Assembly: GCA_900769665.1 (NCBI GenBank)
Contig: CAAGHL010000043.1
Coordinates: 1-47,197 of the forward strand
From: Clostridia bacterium
GTDB taxonomy: Bacteria > Bacillota > Clostridia > Christensenellales > CAG-314
Length of the DNA stretch: 47,197 bases
Direction: 5' to 3'
The translations under genes were made by a program, and so were the position numbers. The notes beneath the pieces are model-generated. The model did no database searches. It was not told the DNA's origin and saw nothing but the letters and a program-made list of their open reading frames with translations. Shown piece after piece: positions 24,119 to 32,046 of the stretch. How positions within the stretch are numbered: position 1 is the stretch's first letter; each line of letters begins with the position of its first letter.

Positions 24119-24978
24119 TTATTTTCCTCCGTTTCGTATTTTAGGCGTTTCACCACTTCTTGTTCCATCACTCGCCCTTCAAAAGGTGTACATTTGTAGG
24201 TTCGCTTGTATCTCTCGATAAACGCCTGCACCGATCTATATCCGCACAGATTGGCAATTTCCGACACCGTTTTGTCGGTTTTCTTGATTAAATTACACCC
24301 TTTTTCCAAACGAAAATTGGCAATATATTCTTGCGGCGAAACGTCGAATGACATCTTGAATATTCGATACACCTGACTGCGAGACAAGCTGAGATACTCG
24401 GCAAGACTTCCTACCGACAAATCGAAATTGCCGTAGTTCGCCTCGATGTACTCCGTTGCGTTCAAAGCGTAATCTTTGGTAAATTCCCGCCTGTCAAAGA
24501 ACATATTTTGCTGTGCCAAACGCTCCAAAATGTCGTAAAAAACCGCATACGTATGCAAAAATTGTTTAATATCCGGATCTTGATTGCGACACACCGCCAA
24601 CATTGCATCACCTATTTTTGCAGTGCAGTCGACATGCCTTACATAAGACTGTTTTTTTACAAATCCGCATGCCTCGGCAATTTCACGCGCGCTTACGCCG
24701 TTAAAACCCACCCAACAATACTCGTAAGGCTCCTTGTCATCCGCACGATACTCTATCTTCTCTCCGGGGAAAATCATAAACGCGTCATCGGCAACAAGCG
24801 GGTAAGTTTTTCCGTTTACGCAATACTCTCCCTTACCTTGTATTACGTAATGCATAAGGTAAAAATCACGCTTGCCGCTCCAACTATGATTCGCCTGACA
24901 TTGTTCGTATCCCGCCTGATACAAAAACAATACGTTGTCGTAACGTCTATTTGGTGTAAACATGTAGTAATTGCTCAT
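24115..24978 (-). CDS. AraC-family regulator of the GH32 locus
   Basis: This 287-aa protein has an N-terminal cupin sensor (about 25-105, with HYVIQGKGEYCVNGKTY and FMIFPGEKIEYRA) and a C-terminal AraC double HTH (about 185-275, LSVGSLAEYLSLSRSQVYRIFK and VSEIANLCGYRSVQAFIERY). The second helix has AFIERYKRTY in place of the usual YFSRxFK pattern. Its stop overlaps the GH32 start as ATGA, so regulator and enzyme are in one transcript. By family knowledge it should sense a sugar from the fructan and activate the operon 24978-18849. AGGAG lies rather far (about 16 bases) before the ATG, which may lower its translation. Confidence 0.9.
   Translation of the reverse strand: MSNYYMFTPNRRYDNVLFLYQAGYEQCQANHSWSGKRDFYLMHYVIQGKGEYCVNGKTYPLVADDAFMIFPGEKIEYRADDKEPYEYCWVGFNGVSAREIAEACGFVKKQSYVRHVDCTAKIGDAMLAVCRNQDPDIKQFLHTYAVFYDILERLAQQNMFFDRREFTKDYALNATEYIEANYGNFDLSVGSLAEYLSLSRSQVYRIFKMSFDVSPQEYIANFRLEKGCNLIKKTDKTVSEIANLCGYRSVQAFIERYKRTYKCTPFEGRVMEQEVVKRLKYETEENK
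24547..24560 (+). repeat. Dispersed motif ATACGTATGCAAAA, copy 2
   Basis: Exact 14-mer preceded by CCGC, as in copy 4. It lies inside the AraC-family gene, antisense to its coding strand, so it is not tied to gene borders. Confidence 0.6.
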
Positions 24979-25362
24979 GATAAAATTATACTTTCTCCTT
25001 TACAATTTTTCAATATCCAAATGTTGCACGGTATGTCGCAAGCGTTGCACATTTATATTATCGCACAAAACATTGCGCTAGGCAATAGTCTTACAATACA
25101 ACGCATTACGGACGCATATGAATTGTCTAGTTCACGTTGCCGAACAAACGGTATAGCGTATAACAAATGTAACAAACGCAATATAAAAAATTCTTCCAAA
25201 TTCTATTGCATACTCAATGGAATTTTGGTACAATTATACTCTAAAACATGTTACAAACCCAAAATTACAAATGCTGCACAAAAAATAACATATAGATTCT
25301 ATCTACAATATAAGAGAATCTCATCTTAAACACAATCAAACTAAGGAACAAAAAAAAGACAA
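24979..25362. other. Divergent intergenic region
   Basis: These 384 AT-rich bp separate the AraC gene (minus) and the methyltransferase gene (plus). A plus-strand promoter is visible at 25206-25234. No gene is seen. An operator for the AraC regulator should be here, but I could not identify one. Confidence 0.55.
25206..25234 (+). promoter_or_regulatory. Promoter of the methyltransferase-ECF operon
   Basis: TTGCAT (25206-25211) and TACAAT (25229-25234) are spaced by 17 bp. The leader would be about 120 nt. A further TATACT lies just downstream. This is consensus matching only. Confidence 0.5.
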
Positions 25363-25932
25363 ATGGATGTAAAAGAATTTTTCGACAACATTGCCCCACG
25401 TTGGGACAGTTTAGAACACCACACACGTGCGGATTTGTTGCCGTTTGTGGCACAAGCCGTGGACAGCGGCAGCAAAGTGCTTGACCTAGGGTGCGGCACC
25501 GGGATAATAAGCGGCATACTTCACGACGACTTGCACTGCGACGTGACTGCGTTGGATATATCCGCCGAAATGATTGCGCTAGCCAAACAAAAATACGCCG
25601 ACCGACCAGAAATACGCTTTGTTTGCGGCGACTTTTTTGCGTTTGACGAAGGCGGTTTTGACACCGTGGTCGTATTCAACGCATATCCGCACTTTACAGA
25701 CCAACAAGCCTTTGCCGACAGACTGTACCAAGTACTTGCACCGCATGGCAAATTTGCAATACTGCACAACATAGGGCGCGCAACACTGGACAAGTGCCAC
25801 GACGGCGCCGAACAGATAAGCCGCCAATTGCTACCCGTACAACAAGAAGCCGAGTTGTATGCAACCGACTACACCATTTTACGCGCCGAAGAAACGGACG
25901 ACAGCTACATACTGATAGGAGAAAAGAAATGA
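25363..25932 (+). CDS. Class I SAM-dependent methyltransferase
   Basis: This 189-aa protein starts MDVKEFFDNIAPRWDSL, the usual entry helix of small-molecule methyltransferases. Motif I is VLDLGCGTG (about residues 39-47), the acidic residue after strand 2 is in TALDISAEM, and motif IV is FDTVVVFNAYPHF. A full Rossmann core is present. Its stop overlaps the next ATG as ATGA, so it is coupled to the ECF S component; the methyl acceptor may be related to the transported vitamin or precursor, but I cannot name it. A weak AAGGA precedes the start. Confidence 0.85.
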   Translation: MDVKEFFDNIAPRWDSLEHHTRADLLPFVAQAVDSGSKVLDLGCGTGIISGILHDDLHCDVTALDISAEMIALAKQKYADRPEIRFVCGDFFAFDEGGFDTVVVFNAYPHFTDQQAFADRLYQVLAPHGKFAILHNIGRATLDKCHDGAEQISRQLLPVQQEAELYATDYTILRAEETDDSYILIGEKK

Positions 25933-26585
25933 ACGATCAAGGCCAAAACATCGAAACGGAAAACCTTGCGGAAGAAACCGCACAAGACGCAACCGAACTA
26001 ACTGCCGCCGAAGCCGAAAGCGCCGAAACGCCGAAGAAACACGCAAAAATCAAGTTAAACAACACCACCAAAAACCTGATACTTACGGCGTTGTTTTCCG
26101 CACTGTGCATTGTTTTGCCGATGGCGTTCCACGCGGTGCCACAAGGCGGATTGATATTTTGCCCCATGCACATACCCGTGTTGCTGTGCGCAATGATTTG
26201 CGGTTGGCAGTACGGCTTGGTGACAGCGCTTGCCGGACCGACGCTTTCCATGTTGCTGACAGGTATGCCCAACGCTGCAGTGTTGCCGTCCATGCTTATC
26301 GAGTGCGCAGTGTACGCCCTCGTCAGCGGACTGCTAATGAAATTTGTACACACCAAGCACGTGTACGCAGACATGTATATTTCCCTTGCGGTTGCAATGA
26401 TTGCGGGACGTGTCATCGGCGGAATTTGCAAAGCGTTGTTCTTCACCGATGGCGAATACACAATTGCGATGTGGGCAACAGCTTACTTTGTAAAGGCACT
26501 GCCGGGCATTGCACTACATCTTGCGCTTATCCCCAATGTGATATTTGCATTGATGAAAGCACACCTAGTGGACGAAAGATACTGA
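25929..26585 (+). CDS. ECF transporter S component (substrate unknown)
   Basis: The start is the ATG at 25929, coupled to the methyltransferase stop; the frame upstream is a shadow. The 218-aa product has an acidic, Glu/Ala-rich N-terminal tail of about 45 residues and then about six hydrophobic segments. NLILTALFSALCIVLPMAFH, the GLIFCPMHIPVLLCAMICG stretch and LTGMPNAAVLPSMLIECAVY are typical of the substrate-binding S subunits of energy-coupling factor vitamin importers. The energising EcfA/A'/T proteins would be encoded elsewhere and shared. The ligand is not clear: the methyltransferase partner points to a cofactor precursor or tetrapyrrole/thiol compound only as a guess. Confidence 0.8.
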   Translation: MNDQGQNIETENLAEETAQDATELTAAEAESAETPKKHAKIKLNNTTKNLILTALFSALCIVLPMAFHAVPQGGLIFCPMHIPVLLCAMICGWQYGLVTALAGPTLSMLLTGMPNAAVLPSMLIECAVYALVSGLLMKFVHTKHVYADMYISLAVAMIAGRVIGGICKALFFTDGEYTIAMWATAYFVKALPGIALHLALIPNVIFALMKAHLVDERY

Positions 26586-26668
26586 CAAACACAAATAACA
26601 GTAAAATATAATTACGACAAACTTAAAAATATAAATCACGAAAGCGTGCCGACTGAAAATGATTTCGC

Positions 26669-26944
26669 TTATATTTTTGCTTTCATCTTTGCACAAAAAT
26701 CGGCACCGCTTGACGTGACAAACACACGATAAGTCGGGCTACATTCCGTCGGGTACACTATTTCAATGTATCCGTCGTTTTTCATTTGATACATCAACTC
26801 GTCATATTTGCTTTTTGAAATTGGTACAATATCGAAAAATTCGTATATGTCGTAACACGTCGAAAGGTCCGTGCTTCCGTCAGACTTGGTAGCAGAACGC
26901 AACATGTTGTCGACGATCAAAAACTTTGCCATCGAATCAGTCAT
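26669..26944 (-). CDS. Small winged-helix-like protein
   Basis: This 91-aa protein (MTDSMAKFLIVDNML at the start) is not recognised with certainty. The order helix, helix (LSTCYDIYEFF), helix (SKSKYDELMYQMKNDGYI) and short beta wing (IEIVYPTECSPTYRVFVT) fits a small winged-helix domain such as those of YjcQ- or PadR-like proteins. It has no membrane segment or signal. It is transcribed divergently from the XRE repressor, and its promoter lies inside the repeated operator of that region, so the two form a control pair. AGG/CAGG upstream of the ATG is a weak binding site. Confidence 0.6.
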   Translation of the reverse strand: MTDSMAKFLIVDNMLRSATKSDGSTDLSTCYDIYEFFDIVPISKSKYDELMYQMKNDGYIEIVYPTECSPTYRVFVTSSGADFCAKMKAKI

Positions 26945-26970
26945 AAGGAAACCTGCCTAATATTTATTAT

Positions 26971-27056
26971 TATAGTGGATAAAAAACACTTGAAATTATT
27001 ACTATAGTTTACATTTTAGCACTTTAGTGGACATTTGTCAACATTATAGTTTACAT
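26971..27056. promoter_or_regulatory. Iterated operator between XRE repressor and wHTH gene
   Basis: Four direct repeats of TATAGTTTACAT or close variants start at 26971 (TATAGTGGATAA), 27003 (exact), 27023 (TTTAGTGGACAT) and 27045 (exact). The last three are 20-22 bp apart, two helical turns, so a bound protein would sit on one face. They cover the minus-strand promoter at 27013-27041 and a possible plus-strand promoter TTGTCA (27035-27040), 17 bp, TATTTT (27058-27063). The XRE protein encoded next to it is the likely binder. Confidence 0.6.
27013..27041 (-). promoter_or_regulatory. Promoter of the small wHTH gene
   Basis: On the minus strand a full-consensus TTGACA (27041-27036) and TAAAAT (27018-27013) are separated by 17 bp. 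Operator repeats overlap both boxes, so repression by exclusion is expected. Confidence 0.65.
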
Positions 27057-27117
27057 GTATTTTGTCAAAAACATTTACAATAGACGTGTAGAACAAAATT
27101 GGAGACAAATACTGATA

Positions 27118-27408
27118 ATGAACAAAGTAGAAATCGGCGAACGCATCAGAGAATTGCGCACGGAGCGAAACTTGTCGCGAAATTCGTTGGCAAATTTGTC
27201 GGGCGTTTCGCCTACATATATTGCTCAACTGGAAGAAGGATTGAAAAGCCCCACTGTGGAATACCTATCGTATATTTGCGATGCACTAAACATCAGCTTG
27301 TACGTGTTTTTCATGAACAAACAAAGAGAAAACAGAATCAACGAAGCACTGTCAAAACTGACAGACGAACAACAAGATTTACTGATTAAATTTATTGAAA
27401 AATTGTAA
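27118..27408 (+). CDS. XRE-family transcriptional repressor
   Basis: I choose the ATG at 27118 (TTGGAG upstream), giving 96 aa; the frame start at 27055 lies within the operator. Residues about 4-60 are a classic HTH_3 domain: IGERIRELRTERNLSRNSLA, then LSGVSPTYIAQLEEGLKSPT and the LSYICDALNISLYVFF tail helix. The C-terminal 30 residues form a short dimer helix (LTDEQQDLLIKFIEKL). The length is typical of stand-alone Cro/SinR-like repressors. It faces the small wHTH gene across the iterated operator and ends with its own terminator. Confidence 0.88.
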   Translation: MNKVEIGERIRELRTERNLSRNSLANLSGVSPTYIAQLEEGLKSPTVEYLSYICDALNISLYVFFMNKQRENRINEALSKLTDEQQDLLIKFIEKL

Positions 27409-27421
27409 TACGTATACAAAA
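27408..27421 (+). repeat. Dispersed motif ATACGTATGCAAAA, copy 3 (one change)
   Basis: ATACGTATACAAAA, followed by TTTGATTAC. It begins on the last base of the XRE stop codon, just before that gene's terminator. Confidence 0.5.
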
Positions 27422-27436
27422 TTTGATTACAAATTA

Positions 27437-27468
27437 AGGGGTTGACGTAATTTGTCAACCCCTGTTTT
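27437..27468 (+). terminator. Terminator of the XRE gene
   Basis: Perfect 10-bp arms AGGGGTTGAC and GTCAACCCCT with a 7-base loop are followed by GTTTTG. It lies 29 bp after the stop codon. Confidence 0.8.
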
Positions 27469-27615
27469 GTCATGCGATTTTTTTCGAAAGATACCTAGCA
27501 GTTAAAGCACAGCTTGCTACTGTCGTGCCGGCAAATAAAGTTCGACCAATCGGTGAAAACCGATTATATCATCGTCATTTCCACGCTTTCGTACGAGGTT
27601 TTGCCTCAGGCAAAC

Positions 27616-28857
27616 TCAATACTCCAACGGAAAGGATTTTAGTAGGTCGGCAACTTGTTTTTTGACGGAGGGGACTGCCGACTTGCCGTTGTAGGTTACT
27701 TGGGCAATCATGTCGGCAATTTGCTTCATTTCAGGCTCCTTCATGCCGCGCGTGGTGACCGACGGCGTGCCGATACGTATGCCGCTGGTAACGGACGGTT
27801 TGCGAGTTTCGTTGGGGACGGTGTTTTTGTTGACCGTAATATTTGCTGCTTCGAGGTTGCGTTCCAACTCCAACCCCGTCACGTCGGTTGCAGACAAATC
27901 CACCAGCATCAGGTGATTGTCCGTACCACCCGACGCCAAACGCAGTCCGTTGTCCGTCAAACCCTTTGCCAAAGCCTGTGCATTTGCCACAATTTGGCGT
28001 TGGTAGTCGGCAAACTCCTGCGTGAGAGCCTCGCCGAAAGCTACCGCCTTGCCTGCAATGACGTGCATCAACGGTCCGCCCTGCGTCCCCGGGAAAATTG
28101 CCTTGTCTATTTGCTTGGCGTACTGCTCCTTACACAAAATTATGCCGCCGCGAGGTCCGCGCAACGTTTTGTGTGTTGTGCTGGTAACAATGTCGGCGTA
28201 AGGCACGGGGTTGGGGTGCAATCCTGCCGCAACAAGCCCTGCGATGTGCGCCATATCCACCATCAAATATGCGCCGACTTTGTCGGCAATCTCGCGGAAG
28301 CGTGCAAAGTCGATCACGCGCGGATAGGCACTTGCGCCCGCAACGATAATCTTGGGTTTGTGCTCCAATGCAATGCGTTCCACTTCGTCGTAGTTTATCG
28401 TTTCCGTGACGGGGTCGACGCCATATGCAACCACGTTGAAATACTTGCCGCTGACGTTGACGGGACTGCCATGAGTAAGATGTCCGCCGTGGGACAAGTT
28501 CATGCCCATGATTGTGTCGCCCGGATTGAGTAACGCAAAGTAAACGGCAAAGTTGGCACTTGCGCCACTGTGCGGCTGAACATTGGCATGTTCGCAACCA
28601 AACAATTGTTTTAGTCGGTCGATGGCGATTTCCTCTATTTGATCAACGTACTTGCAACCGCCGTAGTAACGGTGCGACGGATATCCCTCGGCGTATTTGT
28701 TGGTAAGCACACTTCCTACTGCTTCCAATACGGCAGGGGATACGAAGTTTTCGCTTGCAATCAGCTCTATGGTTTTCTTTTGACGGTTTGTTTCTCCGCG
28801 AATGGCGGCAAAAACGCTAGGGTCTTGCTGTTTGATATGGGTATATTTTATGCTCAT
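27616..28857 (-). CDS. glyA: Serine hydroxymethyltransferase
   Basis: This 413-aa protein matches GlyA over its whole length. It converts serine and tetrahydrofolate to glycine and 5,10-methylene-tetrahydrofolate with PLP. The start region IELIASENFVSPAVLEA, the YPSHRYYGG loop, HSGASANFAVYFALLNPGD, the aspartate in LMVDMAHIAGLVAAG and the PLP lysine in STTHKTLRGPRGG are all present. AAAGGAG stands just before the ATG. It lies after tkt in the same direction but behind a strong terminator, so it is probably transcribed on its own. One ATACGTATGCAAAA motif lies about 30-45 bp before the start. Confidence 0.97.
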   Translation of the reverse strand: MSIKYTHIKQQDPSVFAAIRGETNRQKKTIELIASENFVSPAVLEAVGSVLTNKYAEGYPSHRYYGGCKYVDQIEEIAIDRLKQLFGCEHANVQPHSGASANFAVYFALLNPGDTIMGMNLSHGGHLTHGSPVNVSGKYFNVVAYGVDPVTETINYDEVERIALEHKPKIIVAGASAYPRVIDFARFREIADKVGAYLMVDMAHIAGLVAAGLHPNPVPYADIVTSTTHKTLRGPRGGIILCKEQYAKQIDKAIFPGTQGGPLMHVIAGKAVAFGEALTQEFADYQRQIVANAQALAKGLTDNGLRLASGGTDNHLMLVDLSATDVTGLELERNLEAANITVNKNTVPNETRKPSVTSGIRIGTPSVTTRGMKEPEMKQIADMIAQVTYNGKSAVPSVKKQVADLLKSFPLEY

Positions 28858-28885
28858 TTACACTCCTTTTGTCGCAAAAATCCGC

Positions 28886-28899
28886 ATACGTATGCAAAA
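28886..28899 (+). repeat. Dispersed motif ATACGTATGCAAAA, copy 4
   Basis: Exact 14-mer in the 12-bp palindrome context GCATACGTATGC, followed by ATCGGTTAC. GCAAAAATC occurs on both sides of it. It lies 29 bp upstream of the glyA start codon. Confidence 0.6.
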
Positions 28900-28953
28900 A
28901 TCGGTTACATTCAACAAACTCGTACCTACGCTCGGACACATCGACAATTTACT

Positions 28954-28996
28954 AAAAAAGTCCGCAACATGCAGTTGTAGGCTTACAGTTGCGGAC
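28954..28996 (-). terminator. Terminator of tkt
   Basis: On the minus strand GTCCGCAAC pairs perfectly with GTTGCGGAC, with further partial pairing inside, and is followed by six T. It lies 33 bp after the tkt stop. Confidence 0.82.
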
Positions 28997-29028
28997 ATGA
29001 TTTCGTGTGATTTCTTTGTTGTTTTACG

Positions 29029-30972
29029 TTATTTTACGTTGTTGGCAATCCAATCGGCAAGTTGGTCGGCGGTAAAACCGTATTCCTTCATAAGCACGCT
29101 TGCAGGTGCGCTTGCTCCGAACTTGTCGATACCGTACACGTATGCGGCGTACTTGTACCAAACGTTGTCGCTGCTCATCTCCACCGCCACAACCTTTTTG
29201 CGGTCGGGCAACACGCTTTGACGATAAGCCTTGCTTTGACGGTCGAAATCCGCCGTATTGGGCATGCTAACCACTCGCACGTTTTTGCCTTGACTTTCGA
29301 GCTTATTTGCCACGTCCATGGCAAGGTTTACTTCCGATCCGCTTGCAAGCAAGCAAAGATCGAGCTCGCCTTGTTCCTCTTTCAACACATATCCGCCCTT
29401 AGCAACGTCACTGTTTGCGTGGTCTTCCACACGAAGATTTTGACGAGTAAGGATGATGCAACTAGGCGTATGTTTGCTTGCGATTGCCTTTTTGAAGCAC
29501 TCGACCACTTCCCAAGCGTCGGCAGGGCGGTACACGTCCATGTTGGGCGTAGCGCGCAAACCTGCGATTTGTTCGATAGGTTCGTGGGTGGGTCCGTCTT
29601 CTCCTACGGCAATACTGTCGTGGGTAAATACGAATATACTCGGCACTCCCATCAGCGCGGCAAGACGCATTGCGCCCTTCATGTAGTCGCTGAATACGAA
29701 GAATGCACCCGTAAATGCTCTTACACCGCCGTGGATATTTAGTCCGTTGACTATTGCGCCCATTGCGTGTTCGCGCACGCCGAACATAATATTGCGTCCC
29801 GTGGGGTTGTCGGGCGTAAAGTCGCCGTCCGCACCTTTTGCCTTGGTGGACTTGGTAAGGTCGGCACTTCCGCCGATAAACGTAGGATTGAGCTTGCTGA
29901 ACTCCTTGATTACCGCGCCGATTGTATTGCGAGTTGCGTCGCTGTGACCGACGGGGAAGTCCAACGTAAAGTCAAGGTTGTAAATGCCCTTGACGGCGTT
30001 GTCAAATTGCTTTGCTTCCTCGGGATATTGCTCGGTGTAAGCTTTGACAAGCTTCTTCCACTTGGAGTAAGCACGTTTGCCGCGCTTGTTGACGACGTCC
30101 ATCGTTTGGTAAGCTTCCTCGGGCACTTCAAACGGAGCGTAATCCCAACCGAGCGTCTTACGCAAAGCTGCCGTCTTCTCCTCGCCGAGGGGCGCACCAT
30201 GGCTGTCGCACAATCCTGCAAGGGGACTGCCGTAACCGATGACGGTTTTTACCTCGATAAGGGTAGGCTTGTCAACGTTTTTGTGGGCGCGCTTGATGGC
30301 CTTGCTAATTGCCGCCGTGTCGTTGCCGTTTTCCACGCGAATGTACGCCCAACCCATAGCCTCGTACTTCTTTTTGATGTCCTCGGTGTAGCTTGCGTTG
30401 GTGGGCCCGTCCAATTGCACGTCGTTACTGTCGTACAACAGCACCAATTTGTTGAGTTTGTGGTGTCCTGCAAGGCTGATTGCTTCCTGCGCGATACCCT
30501 CTTGCAAGTCGCCGTCGCCGCACATAACGTATGTGTAGTGGTCGACAACAGGGAAACCTTCGCGGTTGAACTTTGCCGCAAGGAAACGTTCCGCCATGGC
30601 AAAACCCACTCCCATTGCAATGCCTTGTCCAAGGGGACCCGTGCTTGCGTCGATACCTGCGGTAACGTCGGCTTCGGGGTGTCCCGGGGTCTTGGAGTGC
30701 AACTGACGAAGGCTCTTGATGTCGTCGACGGTAACGCCAAAGCCCATCAGGTTGAGCAATCCGTACATCATAGGCACGCCGTGTCCGCCGCTGAGGATAA
30801 ATCTGTCGCGGTTGATCCAATCCATGTGCGTTTTGTCCACGTTCATAAAGTTGGCGTACAAGTCCACAAGCATGGGTGCCGCGCCGAGGCAAATACCCGG
30901 GTGTCCGCTCTTGGCTTTGTTGATGGCGTCTACCGCCAACATTCTAACCGCATTGATTGCTGTTTGTTCCAT
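29029..30972 (-). CDS. tkt: Transketolase
   Basis: This 647-aa protein covers the full family length. It moves two-carbon units between sugar phosphates in the non-oxidative pentose phosphate pathway, using thiamine diphosphate and Mg2+. Visible signatures are the N-terminal KSGHPGICLGAAPM, GGHGVPMMYGLL, GPLGQGIAMGVGFAMAE, the ThDP-binding GDGDLQEG to NDVQ region, and in the central domain FIGGSADLTKS, GVREHAMGAIVNGL and HDSIAVGEDGPTHEPIEQ. The C-terminal domain ends at ADQLADWIANNVK. AAGGAG precedes the start. It follows the HAD gene after 75 bp and likely shares its promoter at 31799-31827. Confidence 0.97.
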   Translation of the reverse strand: MEQTAINAVRMLAVDAINKAKSGHPGICLGAAPMLVDLYANFMNVDKTHMDWINRDRFILSGGHGVPMMYGLLNLMGFGVTVDDIKSLRQLHSKTPGHPEADVTAGIDASTGPLGQGIAMGVGFAMAERFLAAKFNREGFPVVDHYTYVMCGDGDLQEGIAQEAISLAGHHKLNKLVLLYDSNDVQLDGPTNASYTEDIKKKYEAMGWAYIRVENGNDTAAISKAIKRAHKNVDKPTLIEVKTVIGYGSPLAGLCDSHGAPLGEEKTAALRKTLGWDYAPFEVPEEAYQTMDVVNKRGKRAYSKWKKLVKAYTEQYPEEAKQFDNAVKGIYNLDFTLDFPVGHSDATRNTIGAVIKEFSKLNPTFIGGSADLTKSTKAKGADGDFTPDNPTGRNIMFGVREHAMGAIVNGLNIHGGVRAFTGAFFVFSDYMKGAMRLAALMGVPSIFVFTHDSIAVGEDGPTHEPIEQIAGLRATPNMDVYRPADAWEVVECFKKAIASKHTPSCIILTRQNLRVEDHANSDVAKGGYVLKEEQGELDLCLLASGSEVNLAMDVANKLESQGKNVRVVSMPNTADFDRQSKAYRQSVLPDRKKVVAVEMSSDNVWYKYAAYVYGIDKFGASAPASVLMKEYGFTADQLADWIANNVK

Positions 30973-31047
30973 ATCGTTCTCCTTTTATTGTTGTGGAATA
31001 ATACCTTCCAAATTCAACAAAGTTGTAGCCGCAACGCCGCAAGCCAA

Positions 31048-31695
31048 CTACGCGTTAGCCAATTTGTCGAAGATTTTTCGCACTTCGGCAATGCCTTCCG
31101 CCACGTAGTCGGGCGTAGAATAGTCGTCGCGAGGTTGTTGTCCTGCGCAAATGCCTTGGCGCACCCAAACGGTGTTGAAACCGAGTTTTTTTGCAGGGGC
31201 AATGTCGTTGTCTAATCTGTCGCCCACCATGTAACACTCCTCCGGCGCGGCGTTGGCGCGAGTAAGTGCCAAGCGGAAGATTTTTTCGTCGGGTTTGACA
31301 ACGCCGCAATCGTGCGAAGACACCACCACGTCAAAGTACTTGAGTATGCCCAATTTTTGCAAACGTCCGTCAAGGTTTTCCGGCTGATTGGCAATTACGC
31401 CTAGTTTGTAACCCTTCGCCTTCAAGTCGGCAAGCACACTGTCGACGCCGTCGTACAGTTCCTCGAACTCTCCGCGGTACTTTGCCATGTCGGGAAGTCC
31501 CAACCAACGAGCCGTTGTAGGCGCAATGGGGATGTACGCCGTGGCACATTCCATGATTTTTGCCATGATTTCACTATCGGTTACTTCGCGCCCGATTTGG
31601 TGCGCAAGCTCGCGAGTTTCGGAAACGCGATGAACCCACATTTGGGTTTCATCGATGAGCGTGTAACCTACGTCGAAAAAGATCCACTTGTTCAT
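31048..31695 (-). CDS. HAD-superfamily hydrolase
   Basis: The start at 31695 has CGGAGGG upstream and gives 215 aa; the longer frame is not credible. Motif I is FFDVGYTLID with nucleophile D8, but the acid/base Asp two residues later is Gly, a change seen in some HAD branches. Motif II lies in LGVIANQPENL, motif III is K in VVKPDEKIF and motif IV is GDRLDNDIAPAKKLGF. The cap is the helical type 1 kind. A small-molecule phosphatase is the default guess, tempered by the motif I change. It is upstream of tkt and probably co-transcribed with it. Confidence 0.82.
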   Translation of the reverse strand: MNKWIFFDVGYTLIDETQMWVHRVSETRELAHQIGREVTDSEIMAKIMECATAYIPIAPTTARWLGLPDMAKYRGEFEELYDGVDSVLADLKAKGYKLGVIANQPENLDGRLQKLGILKYFDVVVSSHDCGVVKPDEKIFRLALTRANAAPEECYMVGDRLDNDIAPAKKLGFNTVWVRQGICAGQQPRDDYSTPDYVAEGIAEVRKIFDKLANA

Positions 31696-31798
31696 ATTAA
31701 ATTGTACCCTCCGTTCGACGGTATAAAACAGTACGTCGCCGCCGTCGATCGCCGCCGCACAATGCGATTGCAAACACTCCGCAATCCACATTACAATC

Positions 31799-31827
31799 AT
31801 TATACCACACAAACGTTCTTTTGCCAA
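31799..31827 (-). promoter_or_regulatory. Promoter of the HAD-tkt unit
   Basis: On the minus strand TTGGCA (31827-31822) and TATAAT (31804-31799) have a 17-bp spacer. The leader is about 97 nt. Confidence 0.65.
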
Positions 31828-31981
31828 AACAAAAGTAGGGTACAAATACAAAAATCCAAAACTAAATTTTTTATCGAAAGCGCATTTTGCAAATAAATTT
31901 TATACAAAATCGGACATTTTTAACACAAACAACCGAAAAACGACACTTGAGAGCGTTTTGCCACATGTAACGGCACATAAC

Positions 31982-32020
31982 AAAAGGCTGTCGCAAGGTG
32001 GAAACCTTTGCAACAGCCTT
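31982..32020 (-). terminator. Terminator of the nuclease-lipoprotein unit
   Basis: On the minus strand AAGGCTGTTGCAAAGGT pairs with ACCTTGCGACAGCCTT (one G-U pair and one bulge) and ends in TTTTG. It lies about 27 bp past the stop at 32047. Confidence 0.8.
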
Positions 32021-32046
32021 CTTGATGTATTTGCTTAGTATTCGTA

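Larger units (their letters stand above)
31696..32046. other. Intergenic region with promoter and terminator
   Basis: These 351 bp contain the promoter of the HAD-tkt unit (31799-31827) and the terminator of the nuclease unit (31982-32020). No gene is seen. Confidence 0.6.
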
